Made by a program: the position numbers and the translations under genes
The notes under the pieces: model-generated
Seen by the model: the letters and a program-made list of their open reading frames with translations, nothing else
Databases searched by the model: none
What the model was told of the DNA's origin: nothing
In this document: piece by piece, positions 53,191 to 60,620 of the stretch
Layout: each line of letters opens with the position of its first letter
How positions within the stretch are numbered: the first letter of the stretch is position 1
Source: BD2-11 sp965221785
Lineage (GTDB): Bacteria; Gemmatimonadota; Gemmatimonadetes; Longimicrobiales; Gaopeijiaceae
NCBI GenBank assembly: GCA_965221785.1
Contig: CBDCSR010000003.1
Coordinates: 496,001 to 560,000 of the forward strand
Direction: 5' to 3'
Length of the DNA: 64,000 nucleotides

Positions 53191-53202
53191 CCTCACCGAG
53201 GT
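53191..53202 (+). repeat. 12-bp motif at right edge of kinase/TPR cassette
   Basis: The second CCTCACCGAGGT. It lies inside a larger inverted repeat ACCTGAC (53178-53184) / GTCAGGT (53201-53207), so it could also form a terminator-like hairpin for the cassette, though no T-run follows. Confidence 0.5.
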
Positions 53203-53208
53203 CAGGTC

Positions 53209-53460
53209 TTACGCTGCTTCTTCACCTCCTTCTTGGCCGAGGGTTTGCAGGTGCGGTTCCGGGGGATCGCGGCCTTGAAGACCGCGTAGGGCGGGCGTCC
53301 CCTTCATGCCGCGGCCCTGGTGCGGTCGGCGCCGGTTGTAGGTTTCAAGAAAGGCGTCCAGGTCCTTCTGCATCTCCTCGATGGTCTCGTACCAGGTAGT
53401 CCGCCCCATAATCTGGAGATGCTCTTCGAGAAGGGTGCGATTGGAAGCGTTCGATACTGC
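53209..53460 (-). pseudogene. C-terminal remnant of an IS481-type transposase
   Basis: The frame reads N-R-T-L-L-E-E-H-L-Q-I-M-G-R-T-T-W-Y-E-T-I-E-E-M and then L-D-A-F-L-E-T-Y-N-R-R-R-P-H-Q-G-R-G-M-K-G, the C-terminal end of the IS481/IS3-like DDE transposase. No N-terminal half or element ends are seen. Its other side runs into the DUF2235 duplication at about 53523. Confidence 0.75.
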
Positions 53461-53522
53461 AGTTGCTCCGCCGTGACAGACACCGTTCCATCTTCACCCT
53501 GCCGGACGATGCCGCAATCCCG

Positions 53523-54364
53523 CCCGTCGAAACTCCTATTCCACAACCGTATGCGCGCCGGGCAGGTTGGCAGGTGCGTACCCCAGCGCGGGATCGTCCA
53601 TGCGCGCCAGCACGCTCCCGTGGATGAGCGCACCTTCGGGGATGGCTCGCGGCGCCGGCCTCCACACCCGCCAGAAGCCGGTTCTCGAGACGTGGAGGCG
53701 ACCCGCGGGATCGGGTGAGAGTCTGCGGCGCCAGTGCGGTCTCAGGCGCAAGCCCCGGGCCCGCGCCCTGTCCAGCATCCATTCCAGTGCGATGTCGGAG
53801 AGGCCGGCATCGTGATACCAGCCGCCGACATCGGAGTGGACGCCGGCGAACCAGACCTGCTCGATCGTCTGGTGATCGGCCTTGACGTCCTCGCGCCACA
53901 TGTTGGCCGGGAACTTTCTGCGCTGCTCGTCGATGGAGACCGCATGGTAGCCGTACTTCACATCGTGGTTCAGCGTTGAGTCGAAGAACTTCCGGCCCCA
54001 GAACCAGCCCATCGAGCCGACCGTGTCCCACACGCCGATGAGGTGCGGACGGCAGTCGTGGCAATAGGTCCGCTTGAACCCGGGCGCCATCCCGTGACGC
54101 GCGCGGTCGTTGTAGATCCTGGACGCGTACGGCACCAGGTTGAGGCTGCCCCTCTGCAGCAGGCCGCACAGGTTCAGCATGCCGGCCAGCGCGCGCACGG
54201 TGAACGCGCCGCGGCTGAAGCCGAACAGGTACAGCCTGTCCCCCGGCTCGTACCGGTCCATGAGGAACCGATAGGCATCCTCGATGTTCTGCTGGAGCCC
54301 GGCGCCGAACGCCTTCCCCAGCGTGCGGCCCACCCGCCGACCGAGCGTCCTGCCGAGAAAGCTG
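53523..54364 (-). repeat. 842-bp direct repeat, right copy
   Basis: Matches 49343-50184; the match stops at about 54364 inside the intact gene. The left limit is just past the stop codon. Confidence 0.85.
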
Positions 54365-54504
54365 AAGGTCCCGACGCCCGGATCGTAGAAGGCGACCTGG
54401 TCCGCGTCGCGAACGATCGCCTCGTACAGCTTTACGACGTTGGTGTTGTTCGGGCCGTACTCGTTGCCCGTGCCGTCACAGCACACGACGATGTTCTTTG
54501 GCAT
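53536..54504 (-). CDS. DUF2235 domain hydrolase (Tle1/phospholipase-like), intact copy
   Basis: 322 residues with the DUF2235 opening N-I-V-V-C-C-D-G-T-G-N-E-Y-G and the nucleophile elbow Y-L-F-G-F-S-R-G-A-F-T-V-R. I-G-V-W-D-T-V-G and V-W-F-A-G-V-H-S-D-V-G-G-W supply the likely Asp and His of the triad. The family includes type VI secretion lipase effectors but also many cytoplasmic proteins in defence or phage contexts. There is no signal peptide and no secretion gene nearby, so the role is open. Its 5'-truncated twin lies about 4.2 kb away. Confidence 0.85.
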   Translation of the reverse strand: MPKNIVVCCDGTGNEYGPNNTNVVKLYEAIVRDADQVAFYDPGVGTFSFLGRTLGRRVGRTLGKAFGAGLQQNIEDAYRFLMDRYEPGDRLYLFGFSRGAFTVRALAGMLNLCGLLQRGSLNLVPYASRIYNDRARHGMAPGFKRTYCHDCRPHLIGVWDTVGSMGWFWGRKFFDSTLNHDVKYGYHAVSIDEQRRKFPANMWREDVKADHQTIEQVWFAGVHSDVGGWYHDAGLSDIALEWMLDRARARGLRLRPHWRRRLSPDPAGRLHVSRTGFWRVWRPAPRAIPEGALIHGSVLARMDDPALGYAPANLPGAHTVVE

Positions 54505-54657
54505 GGATGGGGGTTTCGGTTGGTGATGATTGTTGCCGTGGAGAGCGGATGCACTCGGCTGACGGATTCGCTAGGGCTAGAAGAGGACGACGGCAGGAAG
54601 GTAGGCAGAACTGCGTCGTGGGAGCTAGTGTGGCGGGGTTGAGCGCCACCCCCACGA

Positions 54658-54740
54658 AACGTCAGTGTTTCGCGCGCCCATCCGGCGATTGGGTCGAATG
54701 CCATCCAGTCTGATGGGCTGCCGACCCACGGGCCCGTTGA
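54658..54740 (+). repeat. Dispersed element with GCCATC/GATGG hairpin, copy 1
   Basis: About 75 bp similar to 61987-62065, centred on CCATCCAGTCTGATGG, a stem-loop. On the minus strand both copies read D-W-M-A-F-D-x-x-x-x-W-A-x-E-T-L, so they could be remnants of related genes rather than a non-coding repeat. Confidence 0.6.
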
Positions 54741-54783
54741 CGTGCGATTGCTACAAGGATCTCATGCGTTTCGAACCCCTCGG

Positions 54784-54845
54784 TCTGGCGGAGACGGCTT
54801 CTCTCAGCGAGACTTCCGATGCGTCGACCGTGCAGTCCATCATGG
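54784..54845 (+). repeat. Dispersed stem-loop element, copy C
   Basis: The first 31 bp match 35483-35513 (29 of 31); the rest resembles 38556-38585. Confidence 0.6.
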
Positions 54846-55136
54846 AACCTCAGCACCCGTTTGGAGGCCAAGTCGGTCCGCGTCCAGCTGGAACAACCCG
54901 GCAAACAGCGCCAACACCGCGAGGATCGCGATCTTCTCATCTAGATGCTGAGTCCAGGCTTTGAGGATGAGAACCTTGCACCCGTTTGCGGGCGCGCGAG
55001 ATAGGTCGTTGTCGTCGGGCCGCTCCGCTGGCAGTTTCTTACCCTGGTCGCCCGCAACTCGACCGGAGGATGGTGTCGGATCAAGATGCGAGGATGTCCA
55101 CAATCGCTCCACTCCAGATGAAGGAAGGAGAAGATT

Positions 55137-55814
55137 ATGAAGAACGTGGCATTGGCCGCAGCACTGCTGCTCACGGCATGCCTGTCCCTAGACGATGGCG
55201 ACACCGAGCCGGGTGCAGAGAACGAGCAGAGTGTGGAGAACGAGCCGGGTGCGGAGAACGAGCAGAGTGCCCAAGCGTGTGAGCTGCCAGACGCCGTCAA
55301 TGTCGCCACCGCCGACGGGGGCAGCGTAAGGACGAACCTCGGATTCGGGATCATCCTGAACGAAGAGTCCACCCTGTCGAGAGATTGGGTGGTCATTCAC
55401 GACGCGCGCCTCCCCGTCGACTTCGAGGGCACGCCTGGCGCGACGACACGGTACGATAACAACTACGAGTACAACGTGCAGGCAACGCTCGTTGCCAGCC
55501 AACCGGTAACGGCTGTTAACGCCCGCTTCATCGCATTCGATGTCTTCGGCGAGCGCGTCACTACGCTGGGCGCAACCGAGGTTGTTGATCTCGCGCCCGG
55601 CGAGCCAAGCCGCTTCGATTGGCAATGGCGAGTCGGCGAGAACGATGCGTCTAGGTACTTTGCATCAATCGCCTTCATCGCGCGCGTCCGGACCGCTGAC
55701 GGGCAGGTACATCACGCCGACTACAACACCATCGTATGCGTGGCGGAGCTGTTTGCCCTCGCAGCGACCGTTGCAGACCTCGATCCTGGCGGGGGCTCCA
55801 TCCCTGCTCCGTGA
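55137..55814 (+). CDS. Putative lipoprotein, unknown function
   Basis: A short lipoprotein signal (M-K-N-V-A-L-A-A-A-L-L-L-T-A-C) with GGAAGGAG upstream. An acidic tandem repeat follows (E-P-G-A-E-N-E-Q-S-V-E-N, about two copies; DNA unit 36 bp at 55206-55271). The rest is a beta-rich domain of about 170 residues with V-T-A-V-N-A-R-F-I-A-F-D-V-F-G-E and V-V-D-L-A-P-G-E-P-S-R-F-D-W. That last pattern resembles FxLYD-like or other immunoglobulin-type periplasmic domains, but I cannot name a family. Confidence 0.72.
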   Translation: MKNVALAAALLLTACLSLDDGDTEPGAENEQSVENEPGAENEQSAQACELPDAVNVATADGGSVRTNLGFGIILNEESTLSRDWVVIHDARLPVDFEGTPGATTRYDNNYEYNVQATLVASQPVTAVNARFIAFDVFGERVTTLGATEVVDLAPGEPSRFDWQWRVGENDASRYFASIAFIARVRTADGQVHHADYNTIVCVAELFALAATVADLDPGGGSIPAP

Positions 55815-56077
55815 TGCAAAGTCCTTGGCGGTTGGAGACTAAGGTGTTGCGATTCTCGTTGCGCCAGATGCAGCAACGCCGACGAGACGCGGTTCCCGGA
55901 GGTTGAAGGGAGTGGCGCACCGGTAACCAGAGGGGTACCCTTGGGACACCCTCGGAAAATCGGAGACAACATGAGCGAAGAAAAGACCCGGCGTAGGAAG
56001 TGCTTGCCCGCCAACCACGGGTCACGGATCTCGAAAGCGGGGCGAGGCAGCCCACTGGTACCGCGGAAAGGGATGCA

Positions 56078-56419
56078 ATGAGAAGGACGACCGGACGGTG
56101 GCGAGGCGTCTATCTCGTCCTCTTGGAAAGCAGGTCTGATCACCGCGCGGTGCTGGCAGCGACCCATGATCTATGGGGCAAGCGGGCGGTGTACACGCTG
56201 GACAAGACCGCCCTCCTTCTGTCTTGCTTCGACGAGGGTACTTCGGTTTACGATCAAATCGCGGACCATATAGGGCATGGCTTTGACGCCATTGTCTTTC
56301 GCCAGCCATGTGTTGGCTGTCGTCGTCTCGGGCATCGTTGGCACTTTGATTCGGAACCCATTTACCGATCTATTCCGAGCAGCCAAAGGTCTCCCTCCCA
56401 AGGAATAACAACTCCGTGA
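56078..56419 (+). CDS. Hypothetical protein, 113 aa
   Basis: The ATG has AAGGGA a few bases upstream. The first 70 residues look protein-like, with alternating strands and helices (G-V-Y-L-V-L-L-E-S-R-S-D-H-R-A-V-L-A-A, Y-D-Q-I-A-D-H-I-G-H-G-F-D-A-I-V-F). The last 40 are basic and less convincing, and another frame there codes a membrane peptide. A frameshift in a longer gene is possible. No family recognised. Confidence 0.4.
   Translation: MRRTTGRWRGVYLVLLESRSDHRAVLAATHDLWGKRAVYTLDKTALLLSCFDEGTSVYDQIADHIGHGFDAIVFRQPCVGCRRLGHRWHFDSEPIYRSIPSSQRSPSQGITTP
56277..56408 (+). CDS. Possible 43-aa single-span membrane peptide
   Basis: The frame codes M-A-L-T-P-L-S-F-A-S-H-V-L-A-V-V-V-S-G-I, then V-G-T-L-I-R-N-P-F-T-D-L-F-R-A-A-K-G-L-P-P-K-E: one hydrophobic helix and a basic tail. 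The start has only a weak GGG upstream. It overlaps the 113-aa frame in another register, so at most one of the two is likely genuine over this stretch. Confidence 0.35.
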   Translation: MALTPLSFASHVLAVVVSGIVGTLIRNPFTDLFRAAKGLPPKE

Positions 56420-56481
56420 GTCGCGAGGGTATGCGCATAAGGCGTCTACCCAAATGGTTGCCCAACGAGAAGGAGAGATCG

Positions 56482-56736
56482 ATGAACTTCGTGAAACCGC
56501 ATGAGGTCCACTCGGACGATGACTCGTTAGTCGGACGAAACTGGTTCCTCAACCTACGAACATTCGATGCGGACTCGCCCTTCACATCAAAGGTGTTCCC
56601 CGACAGCGTGACCATTCTGCGGGTGACGAACACCTACATCATTGCGCGGGACCGGGAAGAGCGCCTTGCGGTTGTCCCGTGGAGCGCCATCGCGTTCCTC
56701 GCCAGCTCCGGCTTCGTGGGCGAGGAGGGAAGATGA
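56482..56736 (+). CDS. Small hypothetical protein, 84 aa
   Basis: I chose the ATG at 56482 because AAGGAGAG lies 6 nt upstream; the frame is open from 56416. Sequence features: N-F-V-K-P-H-E-V-H-S-D-D-D-S, then V-T-I-L-R-V-T-N-T-Y-I-I-A-R and R-L-A-V-V-P-W-S-A-I-A-F-L. It is a compact soluble beta-rich protein with no recognised family. Confidence 0.6.
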   Translation: MNFVKPHEVHSDDDSLVGRNWFLNLRTFDADSPFTSKVFPDSVTILRVTNTYIIARDREERLAVVPWSAIAFLASSGFVGEEGR

Positions 56737-56780
56737 GATGGGGTCAAGCGGCGACCTCCTGCCCAGTGGCGGTGCCAGCC

Positions 56781-57055
56781 TCACGCCACGTCAACGTGAC
56801 CACCGGTGCCAGCACGTCCCGGCCCCGACACGCCGCGGCCCCACGCGTTGCGGCAGTCGATCAACTCGATCACATCCACTTCGCCCAAACGCTGCGTGAA
56901 GGCGCCCGCCGCCATCGGGCTTGAGATCACCTCCACACCGGGCGCGTCCATCGAGGCCGCATCGTTGCGCAGGCGTTCGATGTCCCGCAGCCACATGCCT
57001 CCGCACAGCAGGCTGAAGGCGATGCTGAGCAGGGTCTGACGGCCATGGTCCCATG
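56781..57055 (-). pseudogene. N-terminal remnant of an IS1380-type transposase
   Basis: The minus-strand frame reads R-Q-T-L-L-S-I-A-F-S-L-L-C-G-G-M-W-L-R-D, then I-E-R-L-R-N-D-A-A-S-M-D-A-P-G-V and M-A-A-G-A-F-T-Q-R-L-G-E-V-D-V-I-E-L. This is the pattern of the N-terminal part of IS1380-family transposases (D-I-E-x-L-R-x-D, P-T-T-A-G-D-F). The catalytic part and ends are missing. Confidence 0.6.
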
Positions 57056-57247
57056 CTCAAGGGGGAAGCCCTCATCCACACATGCGTTTGCCGGAATTCG
57101 GGATTGACACGATGCCTAACGCGATCCAGGTTGACAGTGCGGCTAGGAGAGGGTTTGCCACGGTGGGTTCCGGCAGCACCGGCTGCCCTAGTCGCCCCCT
57201 TTTAGGGACTACATGCATTCTTGAACGGGTAACCGTGGGATCCTAGA
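57056..57247. other. Short gap before the HEPN-like gene
   Basis: I see no gene here. It is less GC-rich than the core genome. Two TTGACA-like boxes occur (about 57104 and 57131), without a convincing -10 partner. Confidence 0.4.
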
Positions 57248-57748
57248 ATGACTAGACAGCCCAAACCTATGAGCCTCGATGTGTTGGAAGCGCAGGTTTC
57301 CGGGTTGCGGCTCGTAGCAGATGATCTGAAGATGGCGTTCAACCGCATCATTCAACCGAGTCCCCGACCAGCCACACCCGATGAGAATGACAGATTCATC
57401 GCATCCGTCATGGTAATGCCGATTGTGATCGCTCTGGCTGCGGAGCTCTCATTGAAAGCAATCTCAATCAAGCGATCCGGTCGACCCGATGGGTACAAGC
57501 CGACGCATGACCTTAGCGAGCTTTATGGAGAACTGGATGATGACACCCGCAGCCGGATCGAGCAGAAGGCCGCCTCCGAGTCAATGGCTTCTATCGAAAG
57601 GACCCTAGCGGAGCACAAGAACGACTTCGTCAGCTGGCGATATGCCGGAGAGGAGGATATGCCTCTAAACACCGACCCTTTTAGCCTTGCTGAAGCGATA
57701 GCCATTCTAAGGTTCGTTTATGAGGAGATTGAGCCCAAGGACCGGTAG
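57248..57748 (+). CDS. HEPN-like domain protein
   Basis: 166 residues, helical. The core I-A-L-A-A-E-L-S-L-K-A-I-S-I-K-R-S-G, then K-P-T-H-D-L-S-E-L-Y-G-E-L, and later A-E-H-K-N-D-F-V-S-W-R-Y resembles HEPN proteins of the kind that accompany nucleotidyltransferases or act as RNases in abortive infection. The canonical R-x4-6-H motif is not clear: an Arg and His exist in R-P-D-G-Y-K-P-T-H with seven residues between. So RNase activity is uncertain. It converges on the helicase gene with a 145-bp gap and has low-GC composition. Confidence 0.6.
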   Translation: MTRQPKPMSLDVLEAQVSGLRLVADDLKMAFNRIIQPSPRPATPDENDRFIASVMVMPIVIALAAELSLKAISIKRSGRPDGYKPTHDLSELYGELDDDTRSRIEQKAASESMASIERTLAEHKNDFVSWRYAGEEDMPLNTDPFSLAEAIAILRFVYEEIEPKDR

Positions 57749-57893
57749 CCGCCATTGGTGTGCCGCCTTGCACTTAGCCCGGACCGTCCGGGTATCGCCC
57801 CGCTCCGACCCGCTGGAGCGCCGCGCCAAGGTCTCCTGGCGTGGAGCAAGGCAGATCTCCCAGGATGTCCGCCCATTGTGGGTCCCACCGCGC

Positions 57894-60620
57894 CTAGCTG
57901 ACACGCCGGCGAAGCTCAGCAATAACCGCGTTCACATCGTCCACGTCCAGACCTCCGCGCTCCTCCGTGGTAAACAGGTTCTCACCCTCAACGAATCCCT
58001 GCTTCAGATACCAGTCTCGCTTCTTGTCCCATTCCGAGGCATACTGGGGGTCCCCCATCATGCCTAGGTGCTCCCAGATGATCGGGTCTCCGGCATCATC
58101 GAGAAACGTAAAATCGGGCCACTTCCAATCCCCGGGAATTGGCTCATACCGGTGTTCGTACTGGGGTTCGAGCCCTGCATCGAGGCACCGCGTGTAGATG
58201 AGCAGCTCAGACTTGGATCGCAACAACTCCCCGTCCGACGCTCGATGAATAAGATGCCTCGCGTACGGTCGATCCTTTCCCTCACGAACTGCCACCCTGA
58301 AAAGGTTAGTGTTCCTCTTGATGGTCTCTGAAGCAGTTGGCTTCGACAGACCAACGAGATCGCCTACACCGTCTCCTTCGACCAACAGCACTAGATGTTG
58401 CCTTGCCCGCGTTAGAGCTGTGTAGATTAGCTCGCGATAGGCCATGCGGTGCTTTGGAATAACGACTATCACCACGCCGAATTCCGACCCCTGCGCCTTA
58501 TGCACCGTAAGCGCATACGCCAACTCGACGACCGTGCGGCGTGATTCGCCGTCACCGAAGTCCCGTCCGCGAAAGCTATAGGTGTGACTGTCTGGCCGGC
58601 CGGCGAAGAGCAGGTTGCTCCAATTCCTCTTGACCGTCCTCACTAGGGCTACCTCGCCATTCGCCAGGTATCCCGAGATCTCCTCTTTGCGCTCACGATC
58701 CCAGCCCCTGCGCTCACCATTTTCGAGGAGGATAACCTTGTCGTGCTTGATGATCTCCTGCGGTCCCGCGGCGGTGTTGGACAGGCGAGCTTGCTCGAGC
58801 TTCTTCAACCGCCAAGTCGACTGAATCCACTTGTTCAGGTCATCACAGCCCCAAACGTCTCGCCTGACTGGCGATAGTACCTGCCACTGTTCGGCACCAG
58901 CGGGATGATTCGGCACCCAGCCGCTCTTGTACGGCTCCATCAGGAAGGACCGATTAAAGGCTTCGAGGTCGTCCTGGTCTGCGATCTGCAGGTGGTCCTG
59001 AAGAGCCGTCGTGATTCCGTCATGAAGGCTTTGGGCGTCGGACCAGAATCGGACGTCGAGGTCCGTCAGCTCAGTCTTTCGATCAACCATGTCCACGAAT
59101 ATCGATTCGGCATCGGGGCTCAGTTCATCGCCGGTGAACCACCTCGCCAACCGCAATGTGTCCGATTGCTTGCCTCGCACGGTGCGGACTTCATGTGTGA
59201 GCTTAGCCAGTGCACCCTGCCGGACTTCAAGGTCATCTAAATCCTCATCCTCGGTCACATGTGCCGGATCGAGATGAGCTACCAAGTCCGCGAAGGGTCT
59301 TCCAGCTCCAATTGGAGGTAGCTGGGCCGGATCGCCAACAAGAATCAGATACCTCACTCTAGCACCGAACGTCCCAATTACTGCCGCGAGAGTGTCCTCC
59401 GTGAGCATCGAGGCCTCGTCAATGACAACGGCCTCAAGGCCATCGTAACAGGGCCGTCCGATGATGGGCTCCTGTCGGCTTCCGTCATACCGCCCTTGGG
59501 AATGAAGGAATTGCGCCACGGTCCTGACGTCGATCCCTTTGGCAACTTGCGACTCGAGGCGTACTCGAGCCTTTCCGGTCGGAGCCAAGAAGAGGACTCG
59601 ACCATGTAGGGCAGTACTGCGGGATAGCGCACCCAGAAGAGTTGTCTTTCCGGTGCCCGCTCGGCCGACCAGCACACTGGCCTTCCGAGTAGTAAGTCTC
59701 TCCATGGCATCGGCTTGCTCATCCAGAGCGGCCGATGTTCTCGGATGCTTCGGATCGAAGCGAACACCCTCAGCTAGCGTGCTCTCTACCGTCTCGACCA
59801 AGATGTCCCTCCACTGCTCTCCGAGGCTGGGGAGCTTCCGGCTTGTTCGAGCCCGCAGTTTTCGTGCAAGCATGCCGGCGATGTCTCGTCGCTTAGTCAA
59901 CTGCAGCCACCGCGGATCTCCGTCAGTCGCCACGACCCGCTCGGAAAGGAATTCGATTTCGGCATTGGCCCACCCATCGGGCACAACAACCGGCTCAGCC
60001 ACGGGGATCTTGGCCGCCATATTGCGAGCCTCCGGGACTCCGAGGAGGGTGTCTCCCTGGTTTTCCGCCCTTCGAAGTGTCGCTACCAAAGCTGCTCGAA
60101 GACGCCGTCTGTCGGCCGGAGAGAGGACGCTGGCCTTTCCACCGGCGTTCAGTGCCCCAAGGTCGACGGTCGGAAAGGACACTGGCCGCGAGTCTCGGCG
60201 CCCGCGATCGAGCTCAGCCACGACATAGGGGTTGTCGATGATCTCGCGATCGGACACAGTACACCCTGCCATCTCGGTTCTGCGGGTCTTGTTCCACCAC
60301 CGCCGCGCCTGGTCTGCAGTAATGGCGAGGCGGGAGAGGCACCTCGCCAACTCCATGCGCTCAGGCTGGTCCTTGTGATAGACCCACTGGGAGGCGAAGG
60401 CGTCGATGTCCGCCTGAAAGCGACCGTCGGGCGGAGGGGTGACTCCGTCAAGCAGTCGGGACACTGCAGTCCACGGGTCGGCGGCGAACTGAGGATCTCG
60501 CGAGGCCGCAAGTTGCACCAGGCTCACTCCCATACGCAGACCCATGGCTTCCAGGACAGCCCCGACGCCGGATTCGGGCCTCTCAAGCGCCAGGTGGCGG
60601 ACAGGCGCTCGTTCAGCCAC
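57894..60620 (-). CDS. RecD-like superfamily 1 helicase with C-terminal nuclease-like domain (3' part of a split gene)
   Basis: Helicase motifs: Walker A V-G-R-A-G-T-G-K-T-T (about residue 320), Walker B V-V-I-D-E-A-S-M-L (about 400), V-G-D-P-A-Q-L-P-P-I (about 430), A-L-T-V-H-K-A-Q-G-S-E-F (about 700), Y-T-A-L-T-R-A-R-Q-H (about 725). After it, residues about 790-890 carry a restriction-type nuclease-like pattern: L-R-S-K-S-E-L-L-I-Y, W-P-D-F-T-F-L-D-D-A-G and I-I-W-E-H-L-G. The first about 17 residues are an out-of-frame reading of the upstream gene; true homology appears to begin at about V-G-A-V-L-E-A-M-G. The gene seems to be the second part of one long protein whose first part is 60524-61582. 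Confidence 0.85.
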   Translation of the reverse strand: MAERAPVRHLALERPESGVGAVLEAMGLRMGVSLVQLAASRDPQFAADPWTAVSRLLDGVTPPPDGRFQADIDAFASQWVYHKDQPERMELARCLSRLAITADQARRWWNKTRRTEMAGCTVSDREIIDNPYVVAELDRGRRDSRPVSFPTVDLGALNAGGKASVLSPADRRRLRAALVATLRRAENQGDTLLGVPEARNMAAKIPVAEPVVVPDGWANAEIEFLSERVVATDGDPRWLQLTKRRDIAGMLARKLRARTSRKLPSLGEQWRDILVETVESTLAEGVRFDPKHPRTSAALDEQADAMERLTTRKASVLVGRAGTGKTTLLGALSRSTALHGRVLFLAPTGKARVRLESQVAKGIDVRTVAQFLHSQGRYDGSRQEPIIGRPCYDGLEAVVIDEASMLTEDTLAAVIGTFGARVRYLILVGDPAQLPPIGAGRPFADLVAHLDPAHVTEDEDLDDLEVRQGALAKLTHEVRTVRGKQSDTLRLARWFTGDELSPDAESIFVDMVDRKTELTDLDVRFWSDAQSLHDGITTALQDHLQIADQDDLEAFNRSFLMEPYKSGWVPNHPAGAEQWQVLSPVRRDVWGCDDLNKWIQSTWRLKKLEQARLSNTAAGPQEIIKHDKVILLENGERRGWDRERKEEISGYLANGEVALVRTVKRNWSNLLFAGRPDSHTYSFRGRDFGDGESRRTVVELAYALTVHKAQGSEFGVVIVVIPKHRMAYRELIYTALTRARQHLVLLVEGDGVGDLVGLSKPTASETIKRNTNLFRVAVREGKDRPYARHLIHRASDGELLRSKSELLIYTRCLDAGLEPQYEHRYEPIPGDWKWPDFTFLDDAGDPIIWEHLGMMGDPQYASEWDKKRDWYLKQGFVEGENLFTTEERGGLDVDDVNAVIAELRRRVS

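Larger units (their letters stand above)
54505..55136. other. Intergenic stretch with two dispersed repeats, no gene seen
   Basis: No reading frame here has both a ribosome-binding site and protein-like composition. It holds the repeat copies at 54658-54740 and 54784-54845. Confidence 0.6.
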
